DNA of 6,532 nucleotides, from the NCBI GenBank assembly GCA_023399635.1, contig JAEWOP010000006.1, positions 1-6,532 on the forward strand, in the 5' to 3' direction. The DNA comes from Pseudomonadota bacterium. Its GTDB lineage: Bacteria > Pseudomonadota > Alphaproteobacteria > Rhizobiales > Rhizobiaceae. The translations under genes were made by a program, and so were the position numbers. This document shows positions 4,856 to 6,532 of this stretch, one piece after another. The notes below the pieces were generated by a model. That model ran no database searches. It worked only from the letters and a program-made list of their open reading frames with translations, and was not told the origin of the DNA. Position 1 is the stretch's first letter, and each line of letters opens with the position of its first letter.

Positions 4856-5575
4856 ATGGAAGAGGTAGGTTTGGCTGCGGCGACCCATGACGTCAGTCTC
4901 TGGGCGCTGTTCATGCAGGCTGGTCTGATCGTCAAGCTGGTCATGCTGGGCCTGATCGGCGCGTCCGTCTGGACATGGGCAATCGTCATCGACAAGTATG
5001 TCAGCTTCGGCAAGGCCAAGCGCCAGTTCGACCAGTTCGAGCAGGTGTTCTGGTCCGGCCAATCCCTGGAAGAGCTTTACCGGACACTGGCGGAACGGCA
5101 GAATGGTGGCCTGTCGGCAATCTTCGTTTCCGCCATGCGCGAATGGAAGAAGAGCTTCGAGCGCGGTGCGCGGTCGCCCATCGGCCTGCAGATGCGCATC
5201 GACCGTGCCATGGACGTGACCATGGCGCGCGAAAGCGAATCCTATGAAGCCCGGCTCGGTTCACTTGCGACGATCGGCTCGGCGGCGCCGTTCATCGGCC
5301 TCTTCGGTACGGTTGTCGGGATCATGACGTCGTTCCAGGCTATTGCCGGTTCCAAGTCTACGAACCTCGCCGTCGTGGCGCCCGGTATTGCCGAGGCGCT
5401 TCTGGCCACCGCGATTGGTCTGGTCGCCGCTATTCCTGCGGTTATTGCCTATAACAAGTTCGCTGCCGACGCCGGGAAGCTCTCGGCGCGCATGGAAGGT
5501 TTCGCAGACGAGTTCTCGGCAATCCTGTCGCGCCAGATCGACGAAAAACTGCAACCGCGCCAGGCGGCGCAGTAA
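4856..5575 (+). CDS. tolQ: Tol-Pal system inner-membrane motor subunit TolQ
   Basis: TolQ is the MotA/TolQ/ExbB-family subunit that, with TolR, forms the proton channel powering TolA and thereby outer-membrane constriction and integrity. The protein has 239 residues, slightly longer than E. coli TolQ. Three membrane segments are visible: about 17-45 (ALFMQAGLIVKLVMLGLIGA), 136-160 (LATIGSAAPFIGLFGTVVGI) and 174-199 (VAPGIAEALLATAIGLVAAI). A long cytoplasmic loop lies between the first two. Thr152 in GLFGTVVG and Thr185 in LLATAIGL correspond to the conserved pore threonines (E. coli Thr145 and Thr178). The start at 4856 has GGGG eight bases upstream. tolR follows after 24 bases, in the same transcript. 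The 237-base gap to ybgC, with a hairpin and promoter-like elements, suggests a separate promoter. ExbB is an alternative in principle, but ybgC upstream and tolA downstream settle it as TolQ. Confidence 0.96.
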   Translation: MEEVGLAAATHDVSLWALFMQAGLIVKLVMLGLIGASVWTWAIVIDKYVSFGKAKRQFDQFEQVFWSGQSLEELYRTLAERQNGGLSAIFVSAMREWKKSFERGARSPIGLQMRIDRAMDVTMARESESYEARLGSLATIGSAAPFIGLFGTVVGIMTSFQAIAGSKSTNLAVVAPGIAEALLATAIGLVAAIPAVIAYNKFAADAGKLSARMEGFADEFSAILSRQIDEKLQPRQAAQ

Positions 5576-5599
5576 CGCGGTCGCGAGGGAGCCAACACC

Positions 5600-6052
5600 A
5601 TGGGTATGTCAGTCGGTGCAAAGGGATCTGGCGGCGGGCGCAGACGGCGCGGCGGCCGCAAGCACGGCGCGATCAGTGAAATCAACGTCACGCCCCTCGT
5701 CGACGTCATGCTGGTACTCCTGATCATCTTCATGGTTGCCGCTCCGATGATGACGGTCGGCGTACCGATCGACCTGCCGGAAACGCAGGCGAAGGCCATG
5801 AACGCAGACACGCAGCCAATCACCATTTCCGTCAATCCTGCGGGCGAGATCTACCTGCAGGAAACGGCAATCGCGATCGACGAAGTGGTGCCGAAGCTCG
5901 AAGCCATCGCCACCACCGGCTACAACGAACGGATTTACGTGCGTGGCGATACTGCGGCTGCCTATGGCGTCGTGATGAAAGTCATGGCTCGGATCTCCTC
6001 CGCCGGATTCAAGAACATCGGTCTGGTGACGCTGCAGGAACAGGAGCAGTAA
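5600..6052 (+). CDS. tolR: Tol-Pal system proton-channel subunit TolR
   Basis: TolR is the ExbD/TolR-family partner of TolQ: one N-terminal membrane helix whose aspartate takes part in proton flow, plus a periplasmic domain. The 150-residue protein begins with a Gly/Arg-rich cytoplasmic tail (GGGRRRRGGRK, residues 11-21) and the family motif AISEINVTPLVDVMLVLLII from 24. Asp35 is the equivalent of E. coli Asp23. The membrane helix spans about 33-52, and the ExbD-like periplasmic domain follows, with ISVNPAGEIYLQ at about 75-86 and YVRGDTAAAYGVVMKVM around 112-128. AGGGA lies nine bases before the ATG at 5600; a second ATG at 5606 is possible but further from the ribosome site. It sits between tolQ (24 bases) and tolA (8 bases), so the three form one operon with a fixed protein ratio. 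Confidence 0.96.
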   Translation: MGMSVGAKGSGGGRRRRGGRKHGAISEINVTPLVDVMLVLLIIFMVAAPMMTVGVPIDLPETQAKAMNADTQPITISVNPAGEIYLQETAIAIDEVVPKLEAIATTGYNERIYVRGDTAAAYGVVMKVMARISSAGFKNIGLVTLQEQEQ

Positions 6053-6060
6053 CAGGCGCG

Positions 6061-6532
6061 ATGAAGGGAAGTCTCGGCACATCGCTGGTCGCTCACACCC
6101 TGGTCCTAGGCTGGGCGCTTGTTTCGCTAGGCTCTCCGGCGTCCTTCGACGTGGCGGAGGTTGAGGCGCTTCCGGTTGATATCATCCCGGTCGAATCGAT
6201 CACCCAGATCCAGCAGGGCGACAAGAACGCGCCGCTCGCCGAGAAGGCGGCTCCTGTGCCGACGAGCAAACCAAATGTGGTCGAGAACGCTGAAAACACC
6301 GGCGATAACGATATCGACCTGAAGGCACCGCCGACGCCTGCCAAGCGTCCGGTGGAAACTGAAGTCGCCGCGGCGCCGGAGAAGACTGAGAACCCGCTCC
6401 CAAACCCGACGACCGAGACAAACAAGATCAAGGACATCGTTCCGGAAGAGACTGCGCCGAAACCTACTGAGGTGGCAGCCCTGCCGGAAGCGAAGCCGGA
6501 AATCGCGCCGCAGCCGACGCCTGAGCCCACAC
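6061..6532 (+). CDS. tolA: TolA-like force transducer, N-terminal part (3' cut by window edge)
   Basis: The frame is open from ATG 6061 to the window end, giving 157 codons. TolA links the TolQR motor to TolB and Pal across the periplasm. Residues about 5-24 form one membrane helix with Ser8-x3-His12 (SLVAH), matching the Ser-x3-His of TolA/TonB transmembrane helices that contacts the motor (E. coli Ser18/His22). The periplasmic stretch is rich in proline, glutamate, lysine, alanine and threonine, with repeated short PxP/KP units such as APVPTSKP and PQPTPEP. This is more like the stalk of TonB than the alanine-rich helix of E. coli TolA. The C-terminal TolB/Pal-binding domain is off the window. 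The start is eight bases after the tolR stop; its own ribosome site is weak (AGG four bases away), so it is probably coupled to tolR. A TonB-type protein is the alternative, but position after tolQR favours TolA. Confidence 0.88.
   Translation, partial: MKGSLGTSLVAHTLVLGWALVSLGSPASFDVAEVEALPVDIIPVESITQIQQGDKNAPLAEKAAPVPTSKPNVVENAENTGDNDIDLKAPPTPAKRPVETEVAAAPEKTENPLPNPTTETNKIKDIVPEETAPKPTEVAALPEAKPEIAPQPTPEPT

Noticed and set aside
4393..5062. Long - strand open frames spanning ybgC, the gap and tolQ
   Set aside because: They overlap conserved ybgC and tolQ coding sequence on the opposite strand and show no family resemblance.
6093..6530. 145-residue Ser/Gly/Ala-rich open frame on the - strand opposite tolA
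   Set aside because: It is antisense to the proline- and glutamate-rich tolA frame, whose complement naturally encodes glycine and serine. It has no ribosome site or domain.

Overview
The window looks like a stretch of an alphaproteobacterial chromosome, most likely from the Rhizobiales and probably a Rhizobiaceae member of the Sinorhizobium/Ensifer or Rhizobium type. The basis is the moderately high GC content, the rhizobial character of RuvB, YbgC, TolQ, TolR and TolA, and a complete sqdBDC sulfolipid operon between ruvB and the tol genes. From memory, Sinorhizobium meliloti has a similar ruvB-sqd-tol neighbourhood. The genus cannot be fixed from sequence reading alone.

Left part (1-1069, + strand): the 3' three-quarters of ruvB (Holliday-junction branch migration), then a 73-codon HVA1/DUF2945-family gene. 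The small gene is preceded by a good match to an EcfG-type (general stress response) promoter. A short GC-rich hairpin at its 3' end lies at the point of convergence with the next operon.

Middle part (1080-4053, - strand): a compact three-gene operon read right to left. It runs sqdB (UDP-sulfoquinovose synthase), sqdD (glycogenin-like family 8 glycosyltransferase), sqdC (SDR-type reductase/epimerase). The genes overlap as TGATG and ATGA, so translation is probably coupled. The operon should make the head group of the anionic, phosphorus-free lipid sulfoquinovosyldiacylglycerol (SQDG). The first-step acyltransferase homologue sqdA is not in the window. The roughly 120-base divergent gap between sqdB and ybgC holds a perfect 13-bp dyad, Pho-box-like half sites and a second short inverted repeat. 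These are the best candidates for control of the operon.

Right part (4175-6532, + strand): the start of a tol-pal operon, with ybgC (acyl-CoA thioesterase), tolQ and tolR (proton-driven inner-membrane motor) and the first 157 codons of tolA (periplasm-spanning force transducer). A 237-base gap before tolQ carries a CtrA-like half site and a strong GC hairpin, which suggests that tolQ has its own promoter. tolB and pal would be expected beyond the right edge.

Both the sqd and tol loci concern the cell envelope: membrane lipid composition and outer-membrane anchoring. They are transcribed divergently and show no sign of a shared operon. All genes are intact except the two cut by the window edges. 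I found no mobile elements, CRISPR arrays, tRNA or rRNA genes. The gene content is recognisable; the less-described material is regulatory.
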